From assembly GCA_034180465.1 (NCBI GenBank), contig JAXFOH010000069.1:1-64000 (forward strand): a DNA stretch of 64,000 nt, written 5' to 3'. The translations under genes were made by a program, and so were the position numbers. This stretch comes from CAKUIA01 sp034180465. GTDB lineage: Bacteria; Verrucomicrobiota; Verrucomicrobiia; Opitutales; Intestinicryptomonadaceae. The notes below the pieces were generated by a model. It saw only the letters and a list, made by a program, of their open reading frames with translations. It did no database searches and was not told where the DNA came from. Shown here one piece after another: positions 34,440-43,514 of this stretch (position 1 is the stretch's first letter; the number at the start of each line of letters is the position of its first letter).

Positions 34440-35216
34440 ATGAAAAGGGAAATTTTTAAAAGATTTATATTTTCGATACTCGGCTTGGGGTGCATTGTGC
34501 TTATTTGGTATTTGGTATGCTTGGCGGGCATTTGGCCTAAGATGATTTTGCCAAGCCCCGTAGACGTTGCAAAATATCTGTACGAGGCCACAATAAGCCT
34601 TATGCTGCCCAAAGCCATTATAGTAACAATAAAAAGGCTTTTAATAGGCTATTTTATTGGCGTTGTTGTTGGCATCCCGCTCGGTGTTTTGTGCGCTAAA
34701 ATTAAAATTTTTAGAGATACATTGGGGCTAGTTGCCTTGGGATTGCAGGCGTTGCCAAGTGTATGTTGGGTGCCCCTTGCAATAATTTGGTTTGGGCAAA
34801 CCGAAAGCGCAATGCTTTTTGTTGTGCTAATGGGCACGGTTTGGTCGCTTATAATCAGCACCGAAAACGGTGTAAACAACATTCCCCCTATATTCATTAA
34901 GGCGGCGCAAACAATGGGCTCGAAAGGCTTGCACACATGGCTGCACGTTATAATGCCCGCGGCTTTCCCCAGCATTGTAGGCGGCATGAAACAGGGTTGG
35001 GCATTTGCCTGGCGTTCGCTTATGGCGGCCGAAATATATGTAACAATTTTAACGGGCGTAGGGCTTGGCCAGCTTTTGCACTACGGCAGAGAATTGTCGG
35101 ATATGGCGCAGGTTATTGCTATTATGCTTGTAGTTGTGGTAATAGGGCTTTTGGCCGACAAACTGCTTTTCTCGCCGTGGGAAAACCGTCTGCGCAAAAA
35201 ATGGGGCTTGCTATAA
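34440..35216 (+). CDS. ABC importer permease (SsuC/TauC-like)
   Basis: The ATG at 34440 (258 aa) is chosen because GGAGGA at 34429-34434 precedes it by 5 nt, inside the end of the ATPase gene. An in-frame start 60 nt upstream would lie entirely within the ATPase gene. About six membrane segments are seen. The EAA loop is at AAQTMGSKGLHTWLHVIMPAAFPSIVGG, the contact site for the ATPase. Last gene of the trpB2-importer run; the following gene starts after 29 nt. Confidence 0.93.
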   Translation: MKREIFKRFIFSILGLGCIVLIWYLVCLAGIWPKMILPSPVDVAKYLYEATISLMLPKAIIVTIKRLLIGYFIGVVVGIPLGVLCAKIKIFRDTLGLVALGLQALPSVCWVPLAIIWFGQTESAMLFVVLMGTVWSLIISTENGVNNIPPIFIKAAQTMGSKGLHTWLHVIMPAAFPSIVGGMKQGWAFAWRSLMAAEIYVTILTGVGLGQLLHYGRELSDMAQVIAIMLVVVVIGLLADKLLFSPWENRLRKKWGLL

Positions 35217-35245
35217 AATACATACATAGATTGAATTAAACGCCA

Positions 35246-37207
35246 ATGAAAGCAGTATTTGTTTTATTGGCGTTTTTTGTTTCGTGCTTCGCGCATGGCG
35301 AACTAAAGTTTAATTCGCTTTTTTGCGACAATGCCGTTTTACAGCGAGATATGCCCGTTTCGATTTTCGGCACAAGCGAGCCTTCCGAAAAAATAACGGT
35401 TGAATTTGCAAACCAAAGTGTTGTTTGCAAAGCCGACGCTTCCGGCAATTGGCTGGCTGTTTTGGCTCCAATGAAAGCCGATTGCCACGGCAAAACGCTG
35501 GCTGCAAAAAGCGCAGGCGGTAAAAAAATAGCCATTTCAAATGTGCTTGTTGGCGATGTTTGGCTTTGCGGCGGCCAATCGAATATGGCTACCCCAATAG
35601 CGCACCATTCTTTGCTTACAAAAATCGAAAAAGAGCGCGACTATTCAAACGAAAATTTGCGATTGTTTACGGTAGCTACCCCTCGGAGCAAGAAGCCCGA
35701 AAGCTTTTATAAATTGCGCGAAAATGCCGAAACAAAAAGGGGCTGGCAACTGGCAAACTATAAATCCATAAACAATTTCGGCGCAACAGGTTTTTATTTT
35801 GGCAAGTACTTGCAGCAAGATACCGGCCTTCCCGTAGGTATGGTTATGTCTGCAGTGGGTGCAACAAGAATACAGTCGTGGCTGCCGCGCAGCGAATCAA
35901 AACACCTTACAAAAAAAGACATTATGACTTCGGGCAACTTCCCAGCCCATACCTTGCACGATACAATGATATATCCTTTGCGCAACTACACATTTAAGGG
36001 CATTGTTTGGTGGCAGGGCGAATCGAACTCTATGTGGGCGCAGCGCTACGAAGAGCTTTTTTACTCGCTTATAACTTCGTGGCGCAAAGAGTTTAAACGC
36101 TCCGACATTCCCTTTATAAACGTTTTGCTTTCTACATTCCGCCCCGTAGACGGCGACGTTACGGGCAGGGCGTGGGCGTATCTAAAACAGGCGCAAATTA
36201 ACGCAATAAAAAAATGCAAAAACGCCCATTTAGTTTCGTCTTTCGACATAGGCGAAATTGGCGACATTCATCCGCAACAAAAAGAGCTTATTGGCGGAAG
36301 ACTAGCCAAATTGGCGCAATCTATAGATGCAGGAAAGCCGTTGGTTTCGCCCGAAGTAGACAAGGTTTTGTTTTATGGAAATTCTGTTGAAGTTGTGTTT
36401 AAAAACACAAAGCAGCTAACAACAAGACAACTTACAATAAACAGAACCAAAGGCGCAATGTTCGGGCAAGACAAAGACGCCTTGCTTGTGTCAGCCGACA
36501 CCGTTTCGGGCTTCGAGCTTTGCGGCAGCGACAACGTTTTTTACGATGCCAAAGCGCGAATTGCTGGCAACAAAGTTGTTGTAGCGTGCAACAAGGTTTT
36601 AAAGCCTATTGCGGTTAGATATATGTTTAAAACCACGGCGTTGGGCAATCTGTACGGCGAAAACGGTTTGCCTGCGCTGCCTTTTAAAAGCGACAAATTG
36701 CCCATACCAGACTTTTTCGGCAACGCAGTATCCAAAGACGCAAATTCTGTAGCCCTAAAAGATTTTGCAAAATTTGCTCCCGTGCTAAAACACGCAGAGG
36801 GCTCTATAGACGAAGTTAGAGATGAAAACGGCATTTTTTATAGAAGCGCAAAGAAAACAAAAACGCTTGGTATGATGTATTTTAACGCGCCAATGCAGTT
36901 TAAGAATTCGCCCGACGGAACCTACGAAATTGCAGTGGTCTATAAAGATTCTATGGACTGCATAGTAAACGTTTTATACGATTCCACCGACGCAAGCTTT
37001 TTGGCAAGCAAGCACGCTCCAAAAGGTGCGTTTAAAAAGTTGGGAACTTTTGAAATGTCGGGTACGGGCAAAAACAAAGAGGTTAGCTTTAAGGTAAAAG
37101 ATTTGCGTTTTGAAAATAAAAATAACGGTTGCGATTTGCGCTTTGATTGGCTGCAAAATGCCGATTTGGAAATTTACGGCGTATACATAAAAAAAGTTGC
37201 CGACTAA
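35246..37207 (+). CDS. secreted sialate O-acetylesterase-like SGNH esterase
   Basis: A 653-aa protein with a signal peptide. An N-terminal beta-domain (FNSLFCDNAVLQRDMPVSIFG, typical of the family) leads to the SGNH hydrolase core: nucleophile Ser112 in GGQSNM, the WWQGESN block and the GDIHPQQK region carrying the Asp/His of the triad. A C-terminal beta-sandwich follows (about 500-653). It removes O-acetyl groups from sialic acid or acetylated polysaccharides in the periplasm. It is separated from the importer genes by only 29 nt but is probably a separate function. A terminator follows. Confidence 0.9.
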   Translation: MKAVFVLLAFFVSCFAHGELKFNSLFCDNAVLQRDMPVSIFGTSEPSEKITVEFANQSVVCKADASGNWLAVLAPMKADCHGKTLAAKSAGGKKIAISNVLVGDVWLCGGQSNMATPIAHHSLLTKIEKERDYSNENLRLFTVATPRSKKPESFYKLRENAETKRGWQLANYKSINNFGATGFYFGKYLQQDTGLPVGMVMSAVGATRIQSWLPRSESKHLTKKDIMTSGNFPAHTLHDTMIYPLRNYTFKGIVWWQGESNSMWAQRYEELFYSLITSWRKEFKRSDIPFINVLLSTFRPVDGDVTGRAWAYLKQAQINAIKKCKNAHLVSSFDIGEIGDIHPQQKELIGGRLAKLAQSIDAGKPLVSPEVDKVLFYGNSVEVVFKNTKQLTTRQLTINRTKGAMFGQDKDALLVSADTVSGFELCGSDNVFYDAKARIAGNKVVVACNKVLKPIAVRYMFKTTALGNLYGENGLPALPFKSDKLPIPDFFGNAVSKDANSVALKDFAKFAPVLKHAEGSIDEVRDENGIFYRSAKKTKTLGMMYFNAPMQFKNSPDGTYEIAVVYKDSMDCIVNVLYDSTDASFLASKHAPKGAFKKLGTFEMSGTGKNKEVSFKVKDLRFENKNNGCDLRFDWLQNADLEIYGVYIKKVAD

Positions 37208-37234
37208 GCGGCAAAAATTGCGGAAATTTTGCCG

Positions 37235-37267
37235 AGCGCGCATAAAACACAATGCGCGCTTTTTTTT
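37235..37267 (+). terminator. intrinsic terminator of the acetylesterase gene
   Basis: AGCGCGCAT and ATGCGCGCT form a perfect 9-bp GC-rich stem with an AAAACACA loop, followed by eight T. A second overlapping hairpin (CGGCAAAA / TTTTGCCG) lies just before it. Confidence 0.92.
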
Positions 37268-37275
37268 GAATTTGT

Positions 37276-37301
37276 TTGACAGGTGTATATAGAAATGTAA
37301 T
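37276..37301 (+). promoter_or_regulatory. candidate promoter of the GH42-like gene
   Basis: A perfect TTGACA (37276-37281) is followed by TGTAAT (37296-37301, 5 of 6) after 14 bp, or by TAATCG two bases further on after 16 bp. It sits directly upstream of the ATG at 37312, so the leader would be almost absent. Confidence 0.4.
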
Positions 37302-37311
37302 CGTTTAACTT

Positions 37312-39909
37312 ATGAGGAAAATTCATATTTTATTTACGTTGATAGGCATTGCGCTTTCTCCGTGCTTTGCCGACAACTACAAGGTTGAAGTTGTAAATTC
37401 GGTTCCCCAAATTACGGCAAACGGCAAGCCCATTTGCTCTAAAATGGTGTATGCGGTTTACGGGGGGACAATCGGGGTAAAAGCCGACACTTCGTGGCGC
37501 ACATTCACCGAAGAGTTTACCGCCACATTCGACTGCCCAAAATGCGCAATTCACGTCAGGTTTTTAGGGCTAGACGCAACCGACTTGTATTTTTCGGAAG
37601 TTAAGATAGAAAACCTTACAACGGGCAAAACCGAAAAAGTTTTCGACTTTTCGGGCGAAGCTTTAGACAAAGACATAACTTTTTGGTGCAAAGATAAAAA
37701 CCGCAAAGACCTGCCGCTTGTTCTTAAAAACGCCAAGGTTGACGGAAAAAACGTTTTCTGTTGCCTGGTAGGTGAAAGAAAGCCCAAGGAAATGGAGGGC
37801 TTTCATGTAATAATGAACGGCATTGCTGTAAAGGCCAACAATGTTTACAAAATGTCGGTAAGCTTAAAGACAAACAGACCCGTAAAAGTTAATATGGGGC
37901 TAAGAAAGCAGTTCGACGACTACCGTCTAATTAAGGCTTTCGGCGTAAACTGCATTACGGCGCAGGTTGCAATGGCAAAGAATGCGGGGGTTGATTTTGC
38001 CACATTCCCAATCTATACCCCGTGGGCGAACGACGGCGGAGATTTCGACCTAACAGAATATAAGGCCGCTTTCGACGAAATTATTGCGGCAAACCCCAAT
38101 GCCAGAGTAATTCCCCGCCTGCTTTTATATCCATCCGAAAAATGGAGGGAATCGCACCCCGACGATATGGTTACATATTTTGAATATAACAAACTGGTAG
38201 TAGGCAAAAAATACGTTTCGCTTAGCTCCGAAAACTACCGCAAAGACGGGGTAGAAACCATAAAGCGCATTATAGAGTTTACCGAGAAAAACTATCCGAA
38301 CAACATTGCGGGCTACCACATTACAAACGGGCGCAACCAGGAATGGTTTTACGGCGATACTTGGAGCGGACGCAACGACGGCTTTGACATTGCAACCCAA
38401 AAAGAGTGGCGCAAGTTTTTGAAAAATAAATATAAAGACGACAAGGCCTACGCGCTTTCGCGCAAAGACGCATCGGCTAAAATGGAAACTGCAACCGTGC
38501 CAAGCGTGCAAAGGAGATTGTCGGCAAAAGACTATATTTTAAACCCGCAAAAAGACCAGGATTTGATAGACTACAACGAATTTATGCAGGTTGCATTGTG
38601 CGATACTTTGGAAACTTTTTGCAACGCGGCAAAAGAAAGCGCGCCAAACAGGCTTGTTTTGGCGTTTTACGGATATTCTATGGAGCTTTCAAACTCGCCC
38701 AAAGGCCCGGCTAGCTCGGGGCACTATGCTTTGGAAAGAATTTTAAAGAATAAAAACATAGATATTTTGTGCGGGCCTATTTCCTATTGCGACAGGCGTT
38801 TCGGCGACGGCAAAACCGTGATGGGCGCGGCAGAATCTATAACGGCGGCGGGCAAACTTTGGTTGGACGAGGACGATACTTCTACCTACTTAGCTCCCAA
38901 AGAAGGCAACTACCCGGGTATAGAGCCTACATTGCTTACGCAAAAAGATACTATTAGCGTTTTGCGCCGCAACTTGGCGCAGGAATATGTGCGCAACTTT
39001 GCAAACTGGTTTATGGACTTAGGCGGCGAGGGCTGGTTTGCCGACCAAAAACTTTTCGACCAAATAAAGTTGGCGCAAAGTGCAACAGAAGGCAATTTGG
39101 CGGTTTATAACCCGCAGACGGCCTTTATTTGCGACGAAGCTTCCATGGTGTATGTGGGGCTAAACACGGCGTCGCATCGGACAACTTCAAAAACGCTTAG
39201 ATACGGGCGCGGCGAGCTGAATAAATGTGCAATCCCATTCGGGCACTACCTGTTAAGCGACGTATTGCTAAATAAGGTGAATGCCCAAATGAAAATTTTT
39301 GCCGCAACCATAGCAATGGACGCCGCCCAAAGGGCAAATCTTGCAAAAATCTGCAAAGATTCATTCAACGTTTGGGTTTGGCTACCGGCTTATATAGACA
39401 AAAGCGCAAACGCATTTTCGATTGAAGCGGTAGAAGAGCTTACGGGCTTTGAGGTTGAAGAAGTTAAAATGTCGGGCAAGCTTATAGCCACCAAAGAGGG
39501 CTTAAAGGCGGGCTTGCCGCAAACATTCGGCGAAGGGGCAACGCTGCCTATGCTTGCTCCTGTTGCGGAAGACGGCGATATTGTTCTGGCGAAATTCCAG
39601 AATGGGGCACCAGCCGTTGTTGTTCGCAAAAACAATATGTTTGTTCCCACAACTTTTGTTCCGTGGCAGCTTTATTTACACGCTGCAAAATTGGCAAAAA
39701 TACATATCTATTGCCAGCCAAACACTGCAGTTTACGCAAGCGAAAAGTATATTTCAATTACAGCCCAAAACGATGGTATGCGCAACGTAAACTTAAACGG
39801 AACATTTAACGTATACGACATATTCAACCAAAAAGATTTGGGGCAAAAATCCGTGCTCGATTTGGATATGAAAAGGGGCGACAACCTTTTCTTTAAGCTT
39901 TCAAAATAG
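37312..39909 (+). CDS. secreted GH42-like beta-galactosidase-type protein
   Basis: An 865-aa protein with a signal peptide ending SPCFA. Residues about 20-200 form a beta-sandwich that may bind carbohydrate. From about 205 a TIM barrel follows, with candidate catalytic carboxylates at Glu344 (NQEWFYGD) and in the WLDEDD segment (residues 518-522). A flavodoxin-like trimerisation-type domain and a beta tail follow, as in GH42 beta-galactosidases. The family call rests on layout and motifs, not on alignment, and related unclassified families are possible. It is preceded by a TTGACA motif and followed by a strong terminator. The convergent neighbour is an ExuT-like transporter. Confidence 0.65.
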   Translation: MRKIHILFTLIGIALSPCFADNYKVEVVNSVPQITANGKPICSKMVYAVYGGTIGVKADTSWRTFTEEFTATFDCPKCAIHVRFLGLDATDLYFSEVKIENLTTGKTEKVFDFSGEALDKDITFWCKDKNRKDLPLVLKNAKVDGKNVFCCLVGERKPKEMEGFHVIMNGIAVKANNVYKMSVSLKTNRPVKVNMGLRKQFDDYRLIKAFGVNCITAQVAMAKNAGVDFATFPIYTPWANDGGDFDLTEYKAAFDEIIAANPNARVIPRLLLYPSEKWRESHPDDMVTYFEYNKLVVGKKYVSLSSENYRKDGVETIKRIIEFTEKNYPNNIAGYHITNGRNQEWFYGDTWSGRNDGFDIATQKEWRKFLKNKYKDDKAYALSRKDASAKMETATVPSVQRRLSAKDYILNPQKDQDLIDYNEFMQVALCDTLETFCNAAKESAPNRLVLAFYGYSMELSNSPKGPASSGHYALERILKNKNIDILCGPISYCDRRFGDGKTVMGAAESITAAGKLWLDEDDTSTYLAPKEGNYPGIEPTLLTQKDTISVLRRNLAQEYVRNFANWFMDLGGEGWFADQKLFDQIKLAQSATEGNLAVYNPQTAFICDEASMVYVGLNTASHRTTSKTLRYGRGELNKCAIPFGHYLLSDVLLNKVNAQMKIFAATIAMDAAQRANLAKICKDSFNVWVWLPAYIDKSANAFSIEAVEELTGFEVEEVKMSGKLIATKEGLKAGLPQTFGEGATLPMLAPVAEDGDIVLAKFQNGAPAVVVRKNNMFVPTTFVPWQLYLHAAKLAKIHIYCQPNTAVYASEKYISITAQNDGMRNVNLNGTFNVYDIFNQKDLGQKSVLDLDMKRGDNLFFKLSK

Positions 39910-39960
39910 TTCGCTTAAAGACTGCATTTTTAAAAACAGTGCAAAATTAAAGGTAAAAAA

Positions 39961-39992
39961 GGCGGAACAAAATTTATTGTTCCGCCTTTTTA
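39961..39992. terminator. bidirectional intrinsic terminator
   Basis: GGCGGAACAA and TTGTTCCGCC form a perfect 10-bp stem with an AATTTA loop. A-rich on the left and TTTTTA on the right, it ends the GH42-like gene (plus) and the MFS gene (minus). Confidence 0.92.
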
Positions 39993-40022
39993 TTGAAATA
40001 TGGTATTTTATTTTATATGGAA

Positions 40023-41339
40023 TTAAGCCCTTATTTTGTCGAGTTTAGGCGATATTATTTGCATTATTAAAGTTGCAACAACATAGGCTAGCGATGCCAC
40101 CGCAAAGATGCCCGTGTAGCTGCCCATTGCCTCTAAAACGTGGCCTACAACCAGGAAGCAGAAAAGCGATACGACAGCTGCCATTGTTGTTCCAATGCCT
40201 GTTACCGAGGCTACAACCTTTTTTGGAGCAACATCGCAAACAATGGCGTAAAGATTTGCCGAAAAGCCCTGGTGGGCGGCACCCGCCAAGCCGACTAGCA
40301 AAGTTGCAACCCATGCGCTTGGCACAATTGGCGCAAAGAATACAGGCAATACGCAAAGCGCGCAAATTAAAAGAGATGTTTTTCTCGCAAAGTTAAGGGA
40401 TTTGCCCCTTGTGATAAACCACGAAGATATTGCCCCGCCCGCAACGCTGCCTATTGCCGCAATAAGGTAAATTGCCGCAAGCATTGGCATTTGGTCCATA
40501 ACCGAAAGGTTGAATTCCTTTTTCAGGAATTTGGGAATCCAGAACAAGTAGAACCACCAAATGGGCGAGCTCATTGCCATACCAACAGCATACGCCAAAA
40601 CAGATCTGTTTTTAAAGAGCGACAACCACGAGATTTTATTTTCCGGCTCGGCGTTTTTTTGTTCTTCGACGGAAGAGTCCGATTCGATGTAGTCGATTTC
40701 GCTTTGTTTTACATATTTAGACTGGCGCGGCGAGTTGTAGAACATAAGCCAGAATACCACCCAAACAACGCCTATTACACCAAGCGAAAGGAACGACATT
40801 CTCCAACCGAATTGAACCGCCAAAATTGGAACTATTACGGGGGCTACTATTGCGCCCATATTGCTGCCCGAATTGAACAAGCCGTTTGCAAGCGAAACTT
40901 CTTTTTTGGGAAACCAGGTAGAAACAGCCCTAATTGCAGCGGGAAAGTTGCCGCCTTCGAAAATACCCAAGCATACGCGGCAGAACATAAAGCCCAATGT
41001 GCTTGTAATTGTAAGACCTAAAATGTTAAATTCGTGAACTGCCGCATGCATTGCCGTTGCCAAGCTCCAGAAAAACGCGACAATAAACATACCGTAGCGT
41101 ACGCCTATTTTATCTATAAAAATGCCCATAAGCACGGGACCTATGGCGTAGGCAAATAAAAATGCCGCGGTAATGTTCGCGTAGTCTATTTCGTTCCAGC
41201 CAAATTCCTTTGCCAGATAATCGGGCTCAAGCAATCCTATAATCTGCCTGTCCATATAGTTTATTGTTGTTATGCAGAAGAGTAAAAAGCAAATTACCCA
41301 TCTAAACATACCTATTTTATTTTTTTCTTTAATCAGCAT
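40023..41339 (-). CDS. MFS transporter of the anion:cation symporter family (ExuT/hexuronate-like)
   Basis: A 438-aa protein with about 12 membrane segments. The N-terminal TINYMDRQIIGLLEP and GIFEGGNFPAAIRAVSTWFPKKE match the ACS family (hexuronate, tartrate, phthalate transporters), closest in style to ExuT. A charged central loop of about 50 residues lies between TM6 and TM7. It probably imports glucuronate or galacturonate released from acidic polysaccharides across the inner membrane by proton symport. The ATG is preceded by GAAGGA. A promoter and two tandem terminators separate it from pckG. Confidence 0.9.
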   Translation of the reverse strand: MLIKEKNKIGMFRWVICFLLFCITTINYMDRQIIGLLEPDYLAKEFGWNEIDYANITAAFLFAYAIGPVLMGIFIDKIGVRYGMFIVAFFWSLATAMHAAVHEFNILGLTITSTLGFMFCRVCLGIFEGGNFPAAIRAVSTWFPKKEVSLANGLFNSGSNMGAIVAPVIVPILAVQFGWRMSFLSLGVIGVVWVVFWLMFYNSPRQSKYVKQSEIDYIESDSSVEEQKNAEPENKISWLSLFKNRSVLAYAVGMAMSSPIWWFYLFWIPKFLKKEFNLSVMDQMPMLAAIYLIAAIGSVAGGAISSWFITRGKSLNFARKTSLLICALCVLPVFFAPIVPSAWVATLLVGLAGAAHQGFSANLYAIVCDVAPKKVVASVTGIGTTMAAVVSLFCFLVVGHVLEAMGSYTGIFAVASLAYVVATLIMQIISPKLDKIRA

Positions 41340-41388
41340 TTATTTTCCTTCTGAAATTTGCATATAAGTAAAATGTATATCAAGACTG

Positions 41389-41418
41389 ATACTATCTTTA
41401 CTAAGCTTAATTAGTCAA
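41389..41418 (-). promoter_or_regulatory. candidate promoter of the ExuT-like gene
   Basis: On the minus strand, TTGACT (41413-41418) and TAGTAT (41389-41394) are separated by 18 bp. Transcription would begin about 40 nt before the ATG at 41339, leaving room for the GAAGGA ribosome-binding site. Confidence 0.5.
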
Positions 41419-41442
41419 GAATAATTGAGGGCTTTATTTTGT

Positions 41443-41473
41443 AAAAAAAAAGCGTTTTACGTTTTAAAAACGC
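41443..41473 (-). terminator. second, tandem hairpin terminator downstream of pckG
   Basis: On the minus strand, GCGTTTT pairs with AAAACGC around an 8-nt loop (41452-41473), followed by nine U (the A-run 41443-41451). It lies about 70 nt beyond the main pckG terminator and just upstream of the ExuT promoter. Confidence 0.6.
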
Positions 41474-41543
41474 AAGCAAAATTTTAGGGCGCAATATAAA
41501 GTTTGTGTTTATATATGCCTTGTTTTGGGATTTAAGCGGGCAC

Positions 41544-41570
41544 AAAAAAAGCCCCGATTGCTCGGGGCTT
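41544..41570 (-). terminator. intrinsic terminator of pckG
   Basis: AAGCCCCGA and TCGGGGCTT form a perfect 9-bp stem with a TTGC loop. The A-run 41544-41550 becomes a U-tract on the minus transcript. It lies 28 nt past the pckG stop. Confidence 0.93.
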
Positions 41571-41597
41571 CTTTGTGCTTTTTATTGGTACAACTAA

Positions 41598-43391
41598 TTA
41601 GTCTGCCAATCTTTCGAGAAGGGCGGCTCTTTCGATTTTGAGAGAGTCGGGCAAAGCGTCGTAAAGCTCCGGCTTTAAGGGCTGAGCCGATACGACATCC
41701 TTGTCGAACGACATTAGCTGCTTGAAGGTTTCCTTCGAGTAGTCGAGACCATTCCAGTTAAGGTCTTCGTAGCTGGGCATAAAGCCTATGGGAGTTTCCT
41801 TGCCGTGTGCATTGCCGTAGCAACGACCAATCATCCAAGCCAACACGCGTGCGTTGTCGCCATAACCGGGCCACATAAACTTGCCTTCGCTTGTCTTTCT
41901 GAACCAGTTAACGTGGAAGATTCTGGGGGTAACTTCCAATCCTTTACCCATTTTTACCAAGTGTTCAAGGTATCTTGCCATATGGTAGCCTGCGAAGGGC
42001 AACATAGCCATCGGGTCGGAACGAAGCTGGCCAACTTTACCTTCGGAAGCAGCCGTCAATTCGGAACCCATTGTTGCGCCCAAGTAGATGCCGTGAGTCC
42101 AGTTAAAGGCTTCGAATACCAAGGGCATGCCATTGGGGCGACGGCCTCCAACTACTACTGCCGAAATCGGAACGCCTTCAAGCTTTTCGGCATTTTCGTC
42201 TATGCACGGGCAGTTGCGGATAGGAGCTGTGAAACGGCTGTTCGGGTGAGCCGCTTTTTCTTCGGAAGCGGGAGTCCAGTCGCGGCCTTTCCAGTCAATC
42301 AAGTGCGCAGGCTTTTCGTCTGTCATGCCTTCCCACCATACATCGCCGTCGTCTGTAAGGGCAACGTTTGTGAAGATAGAGTCTTTAGAGCACGAAATCA
42401 TTGCATTGGGATTGGTCTTCATGCTTGTTCCCGGAGCAACGCCGAAGAAACCAGCTTCGGGGTTGATTGCATAAAGCTTGCCGTCGGCAGCGGGCTTTAT
42501 CCAGGCAATATCGTCGCCTACGCAGGTAATTTCCCAGCCTTCTTTGCGCATTTCCGCAGGGGGAATAAGCATTGCAAAGTTTGTTTTACCGCAGGCACTG
42601 GGGAATGCAGCCGTTACATACGACTTGCGGCCCGAGGGTTCTTTTACGCCCAAAATGAGCATGTGTTCGGCCATCCAGCCTTCGTCTCTGCCCATTACCG
42701 AAGCAATTCTCAAGCTCAAGCACTTTTTGCCCAACAAGGCATTGCCGCCGTAACCCGAACCGAAGCTAACAATAGCGCGTTCTTCGGGGAAGTGAACAAT
42801 GTAGGTGTTTTCGGGGTTGCAGGGCCAAAGAACGTCTTGCTGACCTTCAGCCAAAGGCATGCCAACCGAGTGCAAGCAAGGAATGAACTTGCCGTTTTCG
42901 CCGAGCAAGTCGTAAACCTTGGGGGTAACCCTTGCCATAATGCGCATATTCAATACTACATAGGGCGAGTCGGACAATTCAACGCCGATTTGCGAGATGG
43001 GGCCGCCAACGGGACCCATGCTAAAGGGGATAACATACATTGTTCTGCCCTTCATGCAACCCTTGAAAAGACCGTCGAGCTTGGCCTTCATTTCCTTCGG
43101 GTCCATCCAGTTGTTTGTAGGACCTGCATCTTCCTTGGTTTTTGCGCAGATGAATGTGCGTGCCTCTACACGGGCAACGTCGCGCGGGTCGGAGCGGAAC
43201 AGATAGCTGTTCGGGCGTTTTTGCTCGTTAAGCTTTATGCATGCTCCCTTGTCGAGCATAAGCTTGAAGAGCGAGTCGGCCTCTTCCTGAGAACCGTCTA
43301 CCCAATGGATACTGTCGGGCGTAGTGAGCTTGGCGATTGTGTCTACCCAAGCCAACAACGCTTTGTTCTTTATTGTTTTTGGATCTATCAT
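41598..43391 (-). CDS. pckG: phosphoenolpyruvate carboxykinase (GTP)
   Basis: A 597-aa GTP-type PEPCK (family about 600 aa) interconverting oxaloacetate and PEP. The signature P-loop with the hyper-reactive cysteine is FPSACGKTN (263-271, Cys267), and the substrate-binding FSMGPVGGP, GVELSDSPYVV and WMAEHMLILG blocks are intact. It is cytoplasmic; in fermenters it often runs in the carboxylating direction towards succinate, which fits the class I fumarase in the window. It uses more C-ending codons than neighbours, suggesting high expression. No ribosome-binding site precedes the ATG. Confidence 0.97.
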   Translation of the reverse strand: MIDPKTIKNKALLAWVDTIAKLTTPDSIHWVDGSQEEADSLFKLMLDKGACIKLNEQKRPNSYLFRSDPRDVARVEARTFICAKTKEDAGPTNNWMDPKEMKAKLDGLFKGCMKGRTMYVIPFSMGPVGGPISQIGVELSDSPYVVLNMRIMARVTPKVYDLLGENGKFIPCLHSVGMPLAEGQQDVLWPCNPENTYIVHFPEERAIVSFGSGYGGNALLGKKCLSLRIASVMGRDEGWMAEHMLILGVKEPSGRKSYVTAAFPSACGKTNFAMLIPPAEMRKEGWEITCVGDDIAWIKPAADGKLYAINPEAGFFGVAPGTSMKTNPNAMISCSKDSIFTNVALTDDGDVWWEGMTDEKPAHLIDWKGRDWTPASEEKAAHPNSRFTAPIRNCPCIDENAEKLEGVPISAVVVGGRRPNGMPLVFEAFNWTHGIYLGATMGSELTAASEGKVGQLRSDPMAMLPFAGYHMARYLEHLVKMGKGLEVTPRIFHVNWFRKTSEGKFMWPGYGDNARVLAWMIGRCYGNAHGKETPIGFMPSYEDLNWNGLDYSKETFKQLMSFDKDVVSAQPLKPELYDALPDSLKIERAALLERLAD

Positions 43392-43514
43392 GGTGTTTAT
43401 AAGTTAAATTGAAAAGATATACTTTTATAAAAATTCTCACTCTATAAAACTTGCGCCTTTAGGCAACATATTTTTTAAAATTTTTGCAAAAAAATAATAC
43501 AAAAATGTAGTTTT

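Noticed and set aside
41805..43412. A 535-codon open frame on the plus strand opposite pckG
   Set aside because: It lies entirely antisense to the well-conserved PEPCK gene, has no recognisable domain or start signal, and its composition follows from the codon bias of pckG.
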